64,000 nt of DNA from Kosakonia sacchari (GTDB lineage Bacteria; Pseudomonadota; Gammaproteobacteria; Enterobacterales; Enterobacteriaceae): assembly GCA_900109485.1 (NCBI GenBank), contig FOAY01000007.1, positions 189,518 through 253,517 of the forward strand, in the 5' to 3' direction. Positions within the stretch are counted from its first letter, which is position 1, and the number at the start of each line of letters is the position of its first letter. Shown piece by piece: positions 1 through 9,693 of this stretch. The notes under the pieces are model-generated. The model saw nothing but the letters and a program-made list of their open reading frames with translations, did not search any database and was not told the origin of the DNA. Both the position numbers and the translations under genes were made by a program.

Positions 1-1
1 T

Positions 2-514
2 TCCGGTATTCAGTTTATTAAGCACCTGAAACGTGAGGCCATGACCCGCGATATTCCGGTGATGATGCTGACAGCGCGCGGTGAAGAGGAAGATCGCGTG
101 CGCGGTCTGGAAACCGGGGCGGACGATTACATTACCAAACCCTTCTCACCGAAAGAGCTGGTTGCCCGTATCAAAGCGGTGATGCGCCGTATTTCGCCGA
201 TGGCGGTGGAAGAAGTGATTGAAATGCAGGGACTTAGCCTTGATCCCTCTTCGCATCGCGTGATGACCGGCGAAAATCCGCTGGATATGGGGCCGACAGA
301 GTTTAAACTCTTACACTTCTTTATGACTCACCCGGAACGCGTGTACAGCCGTGAACAACTGCTGAACCATGTCTGGGGAACCAATGTTTACGTCGAAGAC
401 AGAACGGTCGATGTCCATATTCGTCGCCTGCGCAAAGCGCTGGAACACAGCGGTCACGATCGTATGGTGCAAACGGTGCGCGGCACGGGATATCGTTTTT
501 CGACCCGTTTCTGA
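2..514 (+). CDS. phoB: PhoB phosphate-regulon response regulator, 5' end missing
   Basis: The reading frame is open from the left edge and ends at TGA 512-514, so only the C-terminal 170 or so residues of the usual 229 are present. PhoB is the OmpR-family activator of the phosphate regulon and is phosphorylated by PhoR. The visible part holds the end of the receiver domain, with the conserved Thr and Lys regions ([23 protein letters not shown]), and a complete winged-helix DNA-binding domain ([43 protein letters not shown]). The phosphoacceptor Asp lies before the window. phoR follows 21 bp downstream on the same strand, as in E. coli. Identification is secure. Confidence 0.97.
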   Translation, partial: SGIQFIKHLKREAMTRDIPVMMLTARGEEEDRVRGLETGADDYITKPFSPKELVARIKAVMRRISPMAVEEVIEMQGLSLDPSSHRVMTGENPLDMGPTEFKLLHFFMTHPERVYSREQLLNHVWGTNVYVEDRTVDVHIRRLRKALEHSGHDRMVQTVRGTGYRFSTRF

Positions 515-535
515 AATTTGACAGGAGTGTGACGC

Positions 536-1834
536 GTGCTGGAACGGCTGTCATGGAAAAGGCTGGTGCTGGAGCTCCTCCTTTGTTGTCTACCCGCCTT
601 TATACTCGGCGCGATTTTCGGTTACCTGCCCTGGTTTTTATTTGCCGCGGTAACCGGGCTGTTGATCTGGCATTTCTGGAATTTACTGCGCCTTTCCTGG
701 TGGTTGTGGGTCGATAAAAGTATGACGCCACCGCCCGGCACGGGAAGCTGGGAGCCGCTGTTATACGGGCTGCACCAGATGCAGATGCGTAATAAAAAGC
801 GGCGGCGCGAGCTGGGTAATCTCATCAAACGCTTTCGCAGCGGTGCGGAATCGCTGCCGGATGCGGTGATCCTCACCACCGAAGAAGGGTCGATTTTCTG
901 GTGTAACGGCCTGGCACAACAGCTGCTGGGGCTGCGCTGGCCGGATGATAACGGGCAGAACATCCTGAACCTGCTGCGCTACCCTGAATTTACTCAGTAT
1001 CTTAAAAAACAAGAGTTTACCCGGCCACTGAATCTGGTACTGAACAGCGGGCGCCATCTGGAGATCCGCGTGATGCCTTACAGTGAACAGCAATTGCTGC
1101 TGGTGGCGCGCGATGTGACGCAGATGCACCAACTGGAAGGCGCGCGGCGTAACTTTTTCGCTAACGTCAGCCATGAGCTACGCACGCCGTTGACGGTGCT
1201 GCAAGGCTACCTGGAGATGATGCAGGAGCAGACGCTGGAAGGCGCGCCGCGCGAAAAAGCGCTGCATACCATGCGAGAGCAAACATCGCGCATGGAAGGG
1301 CTGGTGCGCCAGTTGCTGACGCTGTCGAAGATTGAAGCGGCGCCGACGCTGCCGCCCAATGAGACCATCGATGTGCCGATGATGCTGCGCCTGGTTGAGC
1401 GGGAAGCGCAGACGCTCAGCCAAAAAAAGCACAGCCTGGAATTTGAGGTTGATAACGCCTTAAAAGTGCTTGGCAATGAGGAGCAATTGCGCAGCGCCAT
1501 CTCCAACCTGGTGTATAACGCGGTGAATCATACGCCCGCCGGAACGCATATTATTGTGCGCTGGCAGCATGTGCCGCAGGGGGCGGAATTCAGCGTGGAG
1601 GATAATGGCCCGGGGATTGCCGCCGAACATATTCCGCGTTTGACCGAGCGTTTTTACCGCGTCGATAAAGCCCGTTCCCGGCAAACCGGCGGTAGCGGAC
1701 TTGGGCTGGCGATCGTTAAACATGCCGTCAACCATCACGAAAGCCGCCTTGATATTGCGAGTACGCCAGGCAAAGGGACGCGCTTTAGCTTTGTTCTGCC
1801 GGAACGTCTGGTTGCCAAAACTCCTGCTGCCTGA
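536..1834 (+). CDS. phoR: PhoR phosphate-regulon sensor histidine kinase
   Basis: A protein of 432 residues (E. coli PhoR has 431). PhoR is an inner-membrane histidine kinase that phosphorylates PhoB when phosphate is scarce and dephosphorylates it when phosphate is plentiful, through the Pst/PhoU complex. Two membrane segments lie near residues 10-60, followed by a charged linker, a PAS domain (about 95-195), a HisKA domain with the phosphoacceptor in [13 protein letters not shown], and a HATPase domain with N ([10 protein letters not shown]), G1 (EDNGPGIA) and G2 ([10 protein letters not shown]) boxes. Translation starts at GTG 536, preceded by AGGAG at 523-527; this start matches the family N-terminus MLERLSWKR. 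It is cotranscribed with phoB. Confidence 0.98.
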   Translation: MLERLSWKRLVLELLLCCLPAFILGAIFGYLPWFLFAAVTGLLIWHFWNLLRLSWWLWVDKSMTPPPGTGSWEPLLYGLHQMQMRNKKRRRELGNLIKRFRSGAESLPDAVILTTEEGSIFWCNGLAQQLLGLRWPDDNGQNILNLLRYPEFTQYLKKQEFTRPLNLVLNSGRHLEIRVMPYSEQQLLLVARDVTQMHQLEGARRNFFANVSHELRTPLTVLQGYLEMMQEQTLEGAPREKALHTMREQTSRMEGLVRQLLTLSKIEAAPTLPPNETIDVPMMLRLVEREAQTLSQKKHSLEFEVDNALKVLGNEEQLRSAISNLVYNAVNHTPAGTHIIVRWQHVPQGAEFSVEDNGPGIAAEHIPRLTERFYRVDKARSRQTGGSGLGLAIVKHAVNHHESRLDIASTPGKGTRFSFVLPERLVAKTPAA

Positions 1835-1858
1835 CGCCCCTGTCAGCTTATCTTTCCA

Positions 1859-1884
1859 GCGGCCTGTAAAAGCAGGCCGCATTT
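1859..1884 (+). terminator. Probable terminator after phoR
   Basis: An 8-bp perfect stem (GCGGCCTG / CAGGCCGC) with a six-base loop lies 25 bp after the phoR stop and is followed by a short ATTTCC tract. The U-tract is weak, so termination may be partial. Confidence 0.5.
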
Positions 1885-2089
1885 CCTGCTGTTTCCCCGC
1901 GATGAAACCTATTTTGTACGGGTGATGCTTTTTTGTTCGCATGATCAGCCATGTGTTTTTCTTATAAATGGAGTATTGAACTGGTTATTTTTCTTGATCC
2001 AGCATATCCATCTGGTTTTGCGATCCCATCTTGCCTTCAAACGTTATAAGCGTTTAAATTGCGCCCCTGACGTTGTCAGACCGACTATG

Positions 2090-2117
2090 TTTACGTGGTA
2101 AATCGAAAAACTATACT
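2090..2117 (+). promoter_or_regulatory. Candidate sigma-70 promoter for brnQ
   Basis: TTTACG (2090-2095) and TATACT (2112-2117) are separated by 16 bp and lie about 120 bp before the brnQ start. The 405-bp phoR-brnQ gap (1835-2239) otherwise holds only the phoR hairpin and unremarkable AT-rich sequence. An in-frame upstream extension of brnQ exists in this gap but is not needed to explain the protein. Confidence 0.4.
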
Positions 2118-2239
2118 CCGCCACGTTGCGTATTAAGCATTTCCCGCTGATTTTTCACGGTTTACACGCGTTATTGTTCGGCAGGGAAGGCGAAAAATTC
2201 ACCATTATTTACAACACCACATCCACAGGCAGTAGACTT

Positions 2240-3559
2240 ATGACCTATCACTTAAAACCACGAGACATAGTTGCTCTGGGCTTTATGACCTTCGCTTTGT
2301 TCGTTGGCGCAGGGAACATCATTTTTCCGCCGATGGTCGGCTTGCAGGCGGGTGAACACGTCTGGACCGCGGCATTTGGTTTTCTGATTACTGCCGTAGG
2401 CCTGCCGGTGCTGACCGTCGTTGCGCTGGCTAAAGTGGGTGGTGGTGTGGATAGCCTGAGTACGCCGATCGGTAAAGTCGCTGGCGTGCTGCTGGCAACC
2501 GTTTGTTATCTGGCGGTAGGGCCGCTGTTCGCCACGCCGCGTACGGCGACCGTCTCGTTTGAGGTGGGGATTGCGCCGCTGACCGGCGATGGCGCAATGC
2601 CGCTGCTGATCTACAGCATCGTCTATTTTGCGCTGGTGATCCTGGTGTCGCTCTATCCGGGCAAGCTGCTGGATACCGTGGGCAACTTCCTTGCTCCACT
2701 GAAAATTATCGCGCTGACCATTCTCTCTATTGCCGCGATCGTCTGGCCGGCTGGCCCTATCAGCCATGCGCTGGAAGCTTATCAAACTGCGCCGTTCTCT
2801 AACGGTTTCGTTAATGGCTATCTGACGATGGATACGCTGGGCGCGATGGTGTTCGGTATCGTGATCGTGAATGCTGCCCGTTCGCGCGGCGTGACCGAAG
2901 CGCGTCTGCTGACCCGTTACACCGTCTGGGCCGGGCTGATGGCGGGTGCGGGTCTGACGCTGCTCTATCTGGCGCTGTTCCGCCTGGGTTCAGACAGCGC
3001 GGTGCTGGTGGATCAATCCGCTAACGGCGCAGCGATTCTGCATGCTTACGTTCAGCACACCTTTGGTGGCGCGGGCAGCTTCCTGCTGGCAGCTTTGATC
3101 TTCATCGCTTGCCTGGTCACAGCGGTTGGCCTGACCTGTGCCTGCGCCGAGTTTTTCGCGCAGTATCTGCCGTTCTCTTATCGTTCGCTGGTGTTTATTC
3201 TGGGCATCTTCTCGATGGCGGTTTCCAACCTCGGGCTGAGCCACCTGATTCAGATCTCCATCCCGGTGCTGACGATGATCTACCCGCCGTGCATCGTGCT
3301 GGTGGTGCTGAGCTTCAGCCGTTCGTGGTGGAACAACTCAACCCGCGTGATTGCGCCGGCCATGTTTATCAGCCTGCTTTTTGGTATCCTTGACGGCGTG
3401 AAAGCATCCGCCTTTGCTGAGCATTTACCGGCCTGGACGCAGCGTTTACCGCTGGCGGAACAGGGGCTGGCCTGGCTGATGCCGAGCCTGGTGATGGTGA
3501 TTCTGGCGGCAGTCTGGGATCGCACCGCAGGGCGTCAGGTAACTTCCAGCGCGCATTAA
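2240..3559 (+). CDS. brnQ: BrnQ branched-chain amino acid:cation symporter
   Basis: A 439-residue polytopic inner-membrane protein, the same length as E. coli BrnQ, of the LIVCS family, which imports leucine, isoleucine and valine with a cation. The N-terminus [18 protein letters not shown] runs straight into the first membrane helix with the family signature [11 protein letters not shown]. About 12 hydrophobic helices follow. I chose ATG 2240 because it gives the family N-terminus; the frame stays open upstream to 2126, but the extra 38 residues have no family counterpart. A strong intrinsic terminator follows, so the gene is probably monocistronic. Confidence 0.96.
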   Translation: MTYHLKPRDIVALGFMTFALFVGAGNIIFPPMVGLQAGEHVWTAAFGFLITAVGLPVLTVVALAKVGGGVDSLSTPIGKVAGVLLATVCYLAVGPLFATPRTATVSFEVGIAPLTGDGAMPLLIYSIVYFALVILVSLYPGKLLDTVGNFLAPLKIIALTILSIAAIVWPAGPISHALEAYQTAPFSNGFVNGYLTMDTLGAMVFGIVIVNAARSRGVTEARLLTRYTVWAGLMAGAGLTLLYLALFRLGSDSAVLVDQSANGAAILHAYVQHTFGGAGSFLLAALIFIACLVTAVGLTCACAEFFAQYLPFSYRSLVFILGIFSMAVSNLGLSHLIQISIPVLTMIYPPCIVLVVLSFSRSWWNNSTRVIAPAMFISLLFGILDGVKASAFAEHLPAWTQRLPLAEQGLAWLMPSLVMVILAAVWDRTAGRQVTSSAH

Positions 3560-3581
3560 CAGTTGCGGATACGGTTTGTTT

Positions 3582-3618
3582 AACCACGGGGTTTGGCACC
3601 CCGTGGTTTTTTATTTTT
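3582..3618 (+). terminator. Intrinsic terminator after brnQ
   Basis: A 10-bp perfect stem (AACCACGGGG / CCCCGTGGTT, loop TTTGGCA) is followed directly by a T-rich tract. It separates brnQ from proY. Confidence 0.9.
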
Positions 3619-3643
3619 GTGTTGAATAATGGCAGTGGAAACA

Positions 3644-4993
3644 ATGGAAAGTACGAATAAGCTGAAGCGCGGGTTAAGCACCCGCCACATCCGCTTTATG
3701 GCGCTGGGATCGGCGATCGGCACCGGGCTGTTTTACGGCTCCGCCGATGCCATCAAAATGGCCGGGCCGAGCGTGTTGCTGGCCTACATTATTGGTGGCG
3801 TCGCCGCGTATATCATTATGCGTGCGCTGGGTGAAATGTCGGTACATAACCCTTCCGCCAGCTCGTTCTCTCGCTATGCACAGGAAAACCTCGGCCCGCT
3901 TGCCGGCTATATCACTGGCTGGACCTACTGTTTTGAAATCCTGATTGTGGCGATTGCCGATGTGACGGCTTTCGGCATCTATATGGGCGTCTGGTTCCCG
4001 ACGGTGCCGCACTGGATCTGGGTGCTGAGCGTGGTGATGATCATCTGCGCCATTAACCTGATGAGCGTAAAAGTCTTCGGCGAACTGGAGTTCTGGTTCT
4101 CGTTCTTTAAAGTCGCCACCATTATCATCATGATCCTCGCCGGTTTCGGCATCATCATCTGGGGTATCGGCAACGGCGGGCAGCCGACCGGGATCAGCAA
4201 TTTGTGGAGCCACGGCGGTTTCTTCAGCAATGGCTGGCTGGGCACGGTGATGGCGCTGCAAATGGTGATGTTCGCCTACGGCGGCATCGAAATCATCGGC
4301 ATCACCGCCGGTGAAGCGAAAGATCCGGAAAAATCGATCCCGCGCGCCATTAACTCCGTACCGATGCGCATTCTGGTGTTTTATGTCGGGACGTTGTTCG
4401 TCATCATGTCCATCTACCCGTGGAACCAGGTCGGTACTGACGGCAGCCCGTTTGTCCTGACCTTCCAGCATATGGGCATTACCTTTGCCGCCAGCATTCT
4501 TAACTTTGTGGTGCTGACCGCTTCGCTTTCGGCGATCAACAGCGATGTTTTTGGCGTGGGGCGTATGCTGCACGGCATGGCGGAGCAGGGCAGCGCACCG
4601 AAGATGTTTGCCAAAACCTCCCGCCGCGGTATCCCGTGGGTGACGGTCGTGGTGATGACCGTTGCGCTGCTGCTGGCGGTTTATCTGAACTACATTATGC
4701 CGGAGAACGTTTTCCTGGTGATTGCGTCGCTGGCGACCTTTGCCACGGTATGGGTGTGGATCATGATTTTGCTGTCGCAAATCGGTTTCCGCCGCCGTCT
4801 CTCTGCCGATGAAGTGAAGGCGCTGAAATTTAAAGTGCCGGGCGGCGTCATCACCACCGTCGTGGGGCTGCTGTTCCTTGTATTTATCATCGCGCTGATT
4901 GGCTGGCACCCGGAAACCCGCATTTCGCTGTACGTGGGCCTGGCGTGGATTGCGCTGTTGTTGATTGGCTGGAAGTTTAAAAAATCCGCCTGA
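3644..4993 (+). CDS. proY: ProY amino acid permease (proline-type APC transporter)
   Basis: A 449-residue amino acid/polyamine/organocation family permease with about 12 membrane helices, closely matching E. coli ProY. It is described as a cryptic proline transporter there, so the substrate here is inferred. The APC signature near the N-terminus ([20 protein letters not shown]) and the motif [20 protein letters not shown] are intact. ATG 3644 gives the family N-terminus MES-NKLKRGL; an in-frame ATG at 3629 would add five residues and cannot be excluded. The C-terminus (GWKFKKSA) is several residues shorter than in E. coli. REP sequences follow. Confidence 0.94.
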   Translation: MESTNKLKRGLSTRHIRFMALGSAIGTGLFYGSADAIKMAGPSVLLAYIIGGVAAYIIMRALGEMSVHNPSASSFSRYAQENLGPLAGYITGWTYCFEILIVAIADVTAFGIYMGVWFPTVPHWIWVLSVVMIICAINLMSVKVFGELEFWFSFFKVATIIIMILAGFGIIIWGIGNGGQPTGISNLWSHGGFFSNGWLGTVMALQMVMFAYGGIEIIGITAGEAKDPEKSIPRAINSVPMRILVFYVGTLFVIMSIYPWNQVGTDGSPFVLTFQHMGITFAASILNFVVLTASLSAINSDVFGVGRMLHGMAEQGSAPKMFAKTSRRGIPWVTVVVMTVALLLAVYLNYIMPENVFLVIASLATFATVWVWIMILLSQIGFRRRLSADEVKALKFKVPGGVITTVVGLLFLVFIIALIGWHPETRISLYVGLAWIALLLIGWKFKKSA

Positions 4994-5111
4994 TGGCGGC
5001 TACGCCTTATCAGGCCTGCAGGGCTTGTCGGCCTGATAAGCATCGTGCCACCCGGTAATTTCACCCGATATGGCTTTGTAGGCCGGGTAAGCGCAGCGCC
5101 ACCCGGCAAAA
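4988..5111 (+). repeat. REP/BIME palindromic repeats between proY and the dehydrogenase gene
   Basis: Imperfect palindromes of the enterobacterial REP type fill the gap between the convergent genes. One unit reads GGCGGCTACGCCTTATCAGG (from 4994), an inverted partner GGCCTGATAAGC lies near 5031, and a further unit, TAGGCCGGGTAAGCGCAGCG, starts at about 5079. Such elements commonly stabilise 3' ends of transcripts. Confidence 0.8.
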
Positions 5112-5113
5112 AC

Positions 5114-6055
5114 TCACACCACCGGGGTCAGCAATTTCCCGTCCTGAAAGTAACTCACCAGGTTATTGATGGTCAGATCCGCCATCGCCTGGCGGGTTTC
5201 CGCCGTGTTACTGGCAATATGCGGCAGCAGCACGACGTTTGGCAGCTCGCGCAGCGGCAGGGGGATATGGGGCTCGTTCTCAAACACATCCAGCCCCGCG
5301 CCGCGTAACTTCCCTTCCTGTAACACCGCGATCAGCGCGTCGGTATCCACCACGCTGCCACGCGCAATATTCACCAGAATCCCTTCCGGCCCCAGCGCTT
5401 CCAGCACGTCACGATTAATGACATGATGCGTTTTCGCCCCGCCGGGTAGCGTCAGCACCAGAAAATCCACCGCGCGCGCCAGTTCGACGATGCTCTGATG
5501 GCGCTGCCAGTGATTGTTACGGGCTTCTCGTGGGCTAAAATAGTGGATCGGCATATTGAACGCCGCCGCGCGTTGAGCGACGTCGTGGCCGATATTGCCC
5601 ATGCCGACAATCCCGCAGCGTTTCCCGCTCATTTTCCAGGCTCCAGGAAATGCAGCATGCTCCCATTGCCCCGCGCGGGCGAAACGGTCGGCTTCGCAAA
5701 TTTTACGCGTCACCGCCAGCATCAGCGCTAACCCGGTATCGGCGACGCACTCATTGAGCACGTTTGGCGTGTTGCTGACGGTGATTCCCCGGCGACGGCA
5801 GGTTTCGAGATCGGTCGCATCAACGCCCACGCCAAAACCGCTGATCGCCTCCAGCGCCGGAAGCTGCTCAATCAGCGCGGTACTGATCCCTTTGGCCGCG
5901 CGGGTTAATGCACCGCGAATGGCATGTGCATGGTCGCGCAGCAGGGTTTGCGCATCCTGCTGCCAGTATTTATGCACCACAAAATGCTGTTCGAGGGTGG
6001 TAATCATCGGTTGGGGAATTTCAGTAATGACAAGGATTTCGGGTTTATTTTTCAT
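5114..6055 (-). CDS. D-2-hydroxyacid dehydrogenase (glyoxylate/hydroxypyruvate reductase type)
   Basis: A 313-residue NAD(P)-dependent D-isomer-specific 2-hydroxyacid dehydrogenase, expected to interconvert a 2-oxoacid and its D-hydroxyacid in the cytoplasm. The Rossmann motif GMGNIGHDVAQRA is followed at position 2 of the next beta strand region by YFSPREARNN. The catalytic triad sits in NIARGSVVD (Arg), DVFENEP (Glu) and LLPHIASNT (His). Closest overall character is to hydroxypyruvate/glyoxylate reductases, but the substrate cannot be set from sequence. The gene is absent at this position in E. coli K-12, so it is accessory. It is transcribed convergently with proY and divergently from malZ. 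Confidence 0.88.
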   Translation of the reverse strand: MKNKPEILVITEIPQPMITTLEQHFVVHKYWQQDAQTLLRDHAHAIRGALTRAAKGISTALIEQLPALEAISGFGVGVDATDLETCRRRGITVSNTPNVLNECVADTGLALMLAVTRKICEADRFARAGQWEHAAFPGAWKMSGKRCGIVGMGNIGHDVAQRAAAFNMPIHYFSPREARNNHWQRHQSIVELARAVDFLVLTLPGGAKTHHVINRDVLEALGPEGILVNIARGSVVDTDALIAVLQEGKLRGAGLDVFENEPHIPLPLRELPNVVLLPHIASNTAETRQAMADLTINNLVSYFQDGKLLTPVV

Positions 6056-6283
6056 ACTTATTCCTGGCGGTTATCATTTTGAACAGTATAAAAAGCAGCC
6101 AGGCCGGAGACTTCGGGCATCGGCACGAAGCGGGCCTGCAAAAATTCACGCATTTGCCCGGCTGTAGCTCTGCCGGATCACATCTGCGCCCCGTCTCTCA
6201 GCCCTGTAAAAAAAGCGAAAGAAGGAGGCGGCAGACGTGCGGGTGTGGAAGAGTGGCGTCATTTTGAGCAAAGGGGATTTTTG

Positions 6284-8101
6284 ATGTTGAATGCATGGCA
6301 CCTGCCCGTCGCGCCGTTTGTGAAACAGAATAAAGATCAGTTAATTATCACGCTCTGGCTAAGTGGGATCGGTTTGCCGGAGCGGGTGATGCTGCGCACC
6401 GAAATCGACAATGAAGAGACGCCGCTGGCCATGCACCGGCGGCGGAAAACCGCGGCGAACGGTGTCAGTATCTGGCAAGTTGCGCTGGACATCAGCAGCG
6501 GGCAGCCGCGCCGCCGCTACAGCTTTAAGCTCCTGTGGGAGAATCGACAACTGTGGTTTACGCCGCAGGGGTTTAGCCGTTTTCCACCCGCCCGCCTCGA
6601 ACAGTTCTCCGTTGATGCGCCGGATGACGGGCCGCAATGGGTGGCCGACCAGGTGTTCTACCAGATTTTCCCGGACCGTTTTGCGCGCAGCCAGCCGCGC
6701 GGTGAACAGCAGGATAAGGTTTACCATCATCATGCCGCGGGTCATCCGATTGTGCTGCGCGACTGGGACGATCCGTTAACGGATCAAGCTGGGGGATCAA
6801 CCTTTTATGGCGGCGATCTCGACGGGATCAGCGAAAAGCTGCCCTACCTGAAAAAGCTGGGCGTCACCGCGCTCTATCTCAACCCGGTTTTTGTCGCCCC
6901 CAGCGTACATAAATATGACACCGAAGATTACCGCCATGTCGATCCGCAGTTTGGCGGAGACGAAGCCCTGTTGCGCCTGCGGCACAATACGCAGCAACTG
7001 GACATGCGTCTGATCCTTGATGGTGTTTTTAACCACAGCGGTGATTCCCATGCGTGGTTCGATCGCCACAACCGTGGCACCGGCGGCGCCTGTCATAATC
7101 CCGATTCCCGCTGGCGAAGATGGTACAGTTTTGACGAGCAGGGCCACGCCCGCGACTGGCTGGGTTATGCCAGTCTGCCGAAACTCGACTATCAGTCGCC
7201 GACGCTGGTTGAAGAGATTTATCAGGGAGAGGAGAGCATTGTGCGCCACTGGCTGAAAGCGCCGTGGAACATGGACGGCTGGCGGCTGGACGTGGTGCAT
7301 ATGCTGGGCGAAGACGGCGGGGCGCGTAACAATCTGCACCATATTTCGGGGATCACCCGCGCGGCGAAAGAGACGCTGCCGCAGGCCTATGTTTTCGGCG
7401 AACATTTTGGTGATGCGCGCCAGTGGCTACAGGCGGATGCTGAAGACGCAGCCATGAACTACCGCGGTTTTACGCTGCCGGTGTGGGCGTTTCTGGCGAA
7501 TACGGACATTGCCTACGATCCGCAGAAGATCGATGCGCAAACTTGCGCGGCATGGATGGATAACTACCGGGCCGGACTGTCGCACCAGCAGCAGTTGCGC
7601 ATGTTTAACCAGCTTGACAGCCACGATACGCCGCGCTTTAAAACCGTGCTCGGCAAAGATGTTGCCCGGCTACCGCTGGCGGTGGTCTGGCTGTTTAGCT
7701 GGCCGGGAACGCCGTGCATCTATTATGGCGATGAAGTGGGTCTGGACGGGGCGAACGATCCTTTTTGTCGTAAGACCTTCCCGTGGGATAAAAAGCGCCA
7801 GGATGTGCAACTGCTGGCGCTCTACCAGCGAATGGCGAAACTGCGCGCGCGTAGCCAGGCGTTGCGGCAGGGCGGCTGCCAGGTGATTTACGCCCAGGAG
7901 AATGTGCTGGTTTTTGTCCGCGTCTGGCAGCAACAGCGCGTTCTGGTGGCGATTAACCGCGGCGAAGCCTGCGAAGTGGTGCTGGAGGATTCACCGCTGC
8001 TGGAGAACCGAAGCTGGCAAGCGAAAGAGGGAACCGGTCTGGCGCAGGATGGCATTCTCTCACTGCCCGCCATTTCAGCCTGCGTGTGGATGGGTCATTA
8101 A
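6284..8101 (+). CDS. malZ: MalZ maltodextrin glucosidase
   Basis: A 605-residue GH13 enzyme, the same size as E. coli MalZ, which removes glucose from the reducing end of maltodextrins in the cytoplasm. An N-terminal beta-sandwich (about 1-110) precedes the (beta/alpha)8 barrel. The conserved GH13 regions are [22 protein letters not shown] (nucleophile Asp), VFGEHFGDA (acid/base Glu) and [11 protein letters not shown] (third acidic residue). ATG 6284 is chosen because it gives the family start MLNAWHLPV and has AAGGGGA just upstream. In E. coli the gene belongs to the MalT regulon; I could not make out a convincing MalT box here. Confidence 0.97.
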   Translation: MLNAWHLPVAPFVKQNKDQLIITLWLSGIGLPERVMLRTEIDNEETPLAMHRRRKTAANGVSIWQVALDISSGQPRRRYSFKLLWENRQLWFTPQGFSRFPPARLEQFSVDAPDDGPQWVADQVFYQIFPDRFARSQPRGEQQDKVYHHHAAGHPIVLRDWDDPLTDQAGGSTFYGGDLDGISEKLPYLKKLGVTALYLNPVFVAPSVHKYDTEDYRHVDPQFGGDEALLRLRHNTQQLDMRLILDGVFNHSGDSHAWFDRHNRGTGGACHNPDSRWRRWYSFDEQGHARDWLGYASLPKLDYQSPTLVEEIYQGEESIVRHWLKAPWNMDGWRLDVVHMLGEDGGARNNLHHISGITRAAKETLPQAYVFGEHFGDARQWLQADAEDAAMNYRGFTLPVWAFLANTDIAYDPQKIDAQTCAAWMDNYRAGLSHQQQLRMFNQLDSHDTPRFKTVLGKDVARLPLAVVWLFSWPGTPCIYYGDEVGLDGANDPFCRKTFPWDKKRQDVQLLALYQRMAKLRARSQALRQGGCQVIYAQENVLVFVRVWQQQRVLVAINRGEACEVVLEDSPLLENRSWQAKEGTGLAQDGILSLPAISACVWMGH

Positions 8102-8114
8102 CATTATCGGTGGC

Positions 8115-8150
8115 TGCGCCAGGCAATGTGAAACAGACTGTCCTGGCGCA
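8115..8150 (+). terminator. Hairpin after malZ
   Basis: A 9-bp perfect inverted repeat (TGCGCCAGG / CCTGGCGCA, 18-base loop) lies 13 bp after the malZ stop. It has no clear T-run, so it may act in RNA 3'-end protection rather than as a strong terminator. The rest of the 339-bp gap to the next gene is AT-rich and holds two RcsAB-box-like sequences (8154 and 8201) but no gene. Confidence 0.5.
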
Positions 8151-8153
8151 AAA

Positions 8154-8167
8154 TAAGAATATTCACG
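8154..8167 (+). promoter_or_regulatory. RcsAB-box-like sequence upstream of the isochorismatase cluster
   Basis: TAAGAATATTCACG matches the first 11 positions of the RcsAB box TAAGAATATTCCTA. A weaker copy, TAAGAAAATTCAAT, follows at 8201-8214. The distance to the next start codon (about 275 bp) is longer than for the three similar motifs in the chitinase region, so function is uncertain. Confidence 0.4.
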
Positions 8168-8440
8168 ACAAAATTGAAGTGTTGCGTTTATTGAGAGTAT
8201 TAAGAAAATTCAATGCCTGATATTTTACCGTAGGAAGGTGTTTGGTATTTAAATAATGTCTGGTTATTCCGGGTAATAAATATTGCTAACGCGCCATGTC
8301 TCTTTTTTATTTACTCCATTTATTCAATTAGGATGAATCAAAATAAATAATCTCTACTCCCTCCTATACTCAGAATAGTTTGTCTGTCTGCATCCCAGTG
8401 TTTGTGATGCAGTATTTAATTCATTGAACGGGAGGGGAAT

Positions 8441-9082
8441 ATGTCGATTCGTGAATTAATTGACCCTGGTAACTCTGCGCTTATCTTTATCGATCATCAA
8501 CCGCAAATGGCCTTTGGCGTTGCCAGTATAGATCGCCAGCTTCTTAAAAATAACACCGTTGCACTGGCTAAAGCAGGAAAAATATTTAATGTTCCCGTTA
8601 TTTACACCTCGGTGGAATCAAAAGGTTTTAGTGGCTATATCTGGCCAGAGTTATTGGCTGTGCATCCCAATATTACACCGATTGAACGTACCTCAATGAA
8701 TTCATGGGAAGATGCGGCTTTTGTGAAAGCAGTAAAAGCAACCGGCCGTAAGAAACTGATTTTATCCGCACTGTGGACGGAGGTTTGCCTGGCTTTCCCG
8801 GCGCTGATGGCGCTGGAAGCGGGTTATGAAGTGTATGTTGTCACGGATACCTCTGGTGGCACCTCTCCTGATGCGCATGAACGCGCGATTGACCGTGTCG
8901 TGCAGGCAGGGGCAGTGCCGGTAACCTGGATTCAGGTGCTACTGGAGTACCAGCGTGACTGGTCGCGTAAAGCAACCTATGACGCAGTGATGGATCTGGT
9001 TCGCGAACATGCAGGCGCCTACGGAATGGGCGTGGACTACGCTTATACACTGGTGCATGGCGCACCGCAACGTACTGCGTAA
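8441..9082 (+). CDS. Isochorismatase-family cysteine hydrolase (YcaC-like)
   Basis: A 213-residue cytoplasmic isochorismatase-like hydrolase with the family's triad: Asp in FIDHQPQM, Lys in GRKKLILSA and Cys in LWTEVCLAFPA. The overall pattern (RELIDPGNSALIFIDHQ, YVVTDTSGGTSPDAHERAIDR) is that of the YcaC subgroup, whose physiological substrate is unknown. It starts at ATG 8441 behind GGGAGGGG. It leads a three-gene cluster with an ABM-domain protein and an amidohydrolase (gaps of 47 and 18 bp), which suggests joint action on a small amide or ester-type compound; that is inference. The cluster is absent at this site in E. coli K-12. Confidence 0.87.
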   Translation: MSIRELIDPGNSALIFIDHQPQMAFGVASIDRQLLKNNTVALAKAGKIFNVPVIYTSVESKGFSGYIWPELLAVHPNITPIERTSMNSWEDAAFVKAVKATGRKKLILSALWTEVCLAFPALMALEAGYEVYVVTDTSGGTSPDAHERAIDRVVQAGAVPVTWIQVLLEYQRDWSRKATYDAVMDLVREHAGAYGMGVDYAYTLVHGAPQRTA

Positions 9083-9129
9083 GCCACCGGGCGGGCGACC
9101 TCCGCCCCTTCTCAGAGGGATGTCACTGC

Positions 9130-9675
9130 ATGGCGCAAAATAAGCCGGTCACGCTGGTCATAACCCATTCATTACTGCCGGAGCAAGGAGAGAAGTATGA
9201 ACAGTGGCTGGGCAAAATAATGCCCATTGCGGCAGAGTTTCCCGGCCATCTGGGGGCGAATGTTATTCGCCCTGCGGAAGGGCAAAATTTGTGGAGTGTC
9301 ATTATTCGCTTTGACACGCTCGAACATCTTTATGCCTGGACCCAGTCCGACACGCGCAATGCGCTGGTGCAGGAGATTGCGCCGCTGCTGGCCGAGGGAG
9401 ATAAAACCGAAGTTCACACCGAGGCGGCTTTCTGGTTTACGCCTCCGGCTGCCCATGTACGCCCGCCGAAGCGCTGGAAACAGTTTCTTCTCACTTTGCT
9501 GGTGATTTTCCCCAGTACCAATCTGGTTCCCTGGTTGACGGGACTCCTGCTTCCGGGGCTGAAGGGAACCTTGCTGCTGCATTTTATTAACGATGCCTGC
9601 GTGGTTGCGCTGGTCGTCTGGTTGTGGATGCCCATTGTGACCCGCCTGTTTGCGGGCTGGCTGAAAAAAGCCTGA
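9130..9675 (+). CDS. ABM-domain (antibiotic biosynthesis monooxygenase fold) protein with membrane tail
   Basis: A 181-residue protein. Residues 5-105 look like a dimeric alpha/beta-barrel (ABM/DUF) domain, with VTLVITHSLLPEQGEKYEQW, FPGHLGANVIRP and SVIIRFDTLEHLYAW. The C-terminal part holds two hydrophobic segments (about 120-142 and 150-172), predicting an inner-membrane anchor. ABM-fold proteins include cofactor-free monooxygenases and heme-degrading enzymes; no catalytic assignment is possible here. It lies between the isochorismatase-like and amidohydrolase genes in one apparent operon. Confidence 0.78.
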   Translation: MAQNKPVTLVITHSLLPEQGEKYEQWLGKIMPIAAEFPGHLGANVIRPAEGQNLWSVIIRFDTLEHLYAWTQSDTRNALVQEIAPLLAEGDKTEVHTEAAFWFTPPAAHVRPPKRWKQFLLTLLVIFPSTNLVPWLTGLLLPGLKGTLLLHFINDACVVALVVWLWMPIVTRLFAGWLKKA

Positions 9676-9693
9676 CCGCCCAAGGAGTGCGTT

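Noticed and set aside
2126..2239. Upstream extension of brnQ
   Set aside because: The added residues have no family counterpart; ATG 2240 gives exactly the expected 439-residue protein.
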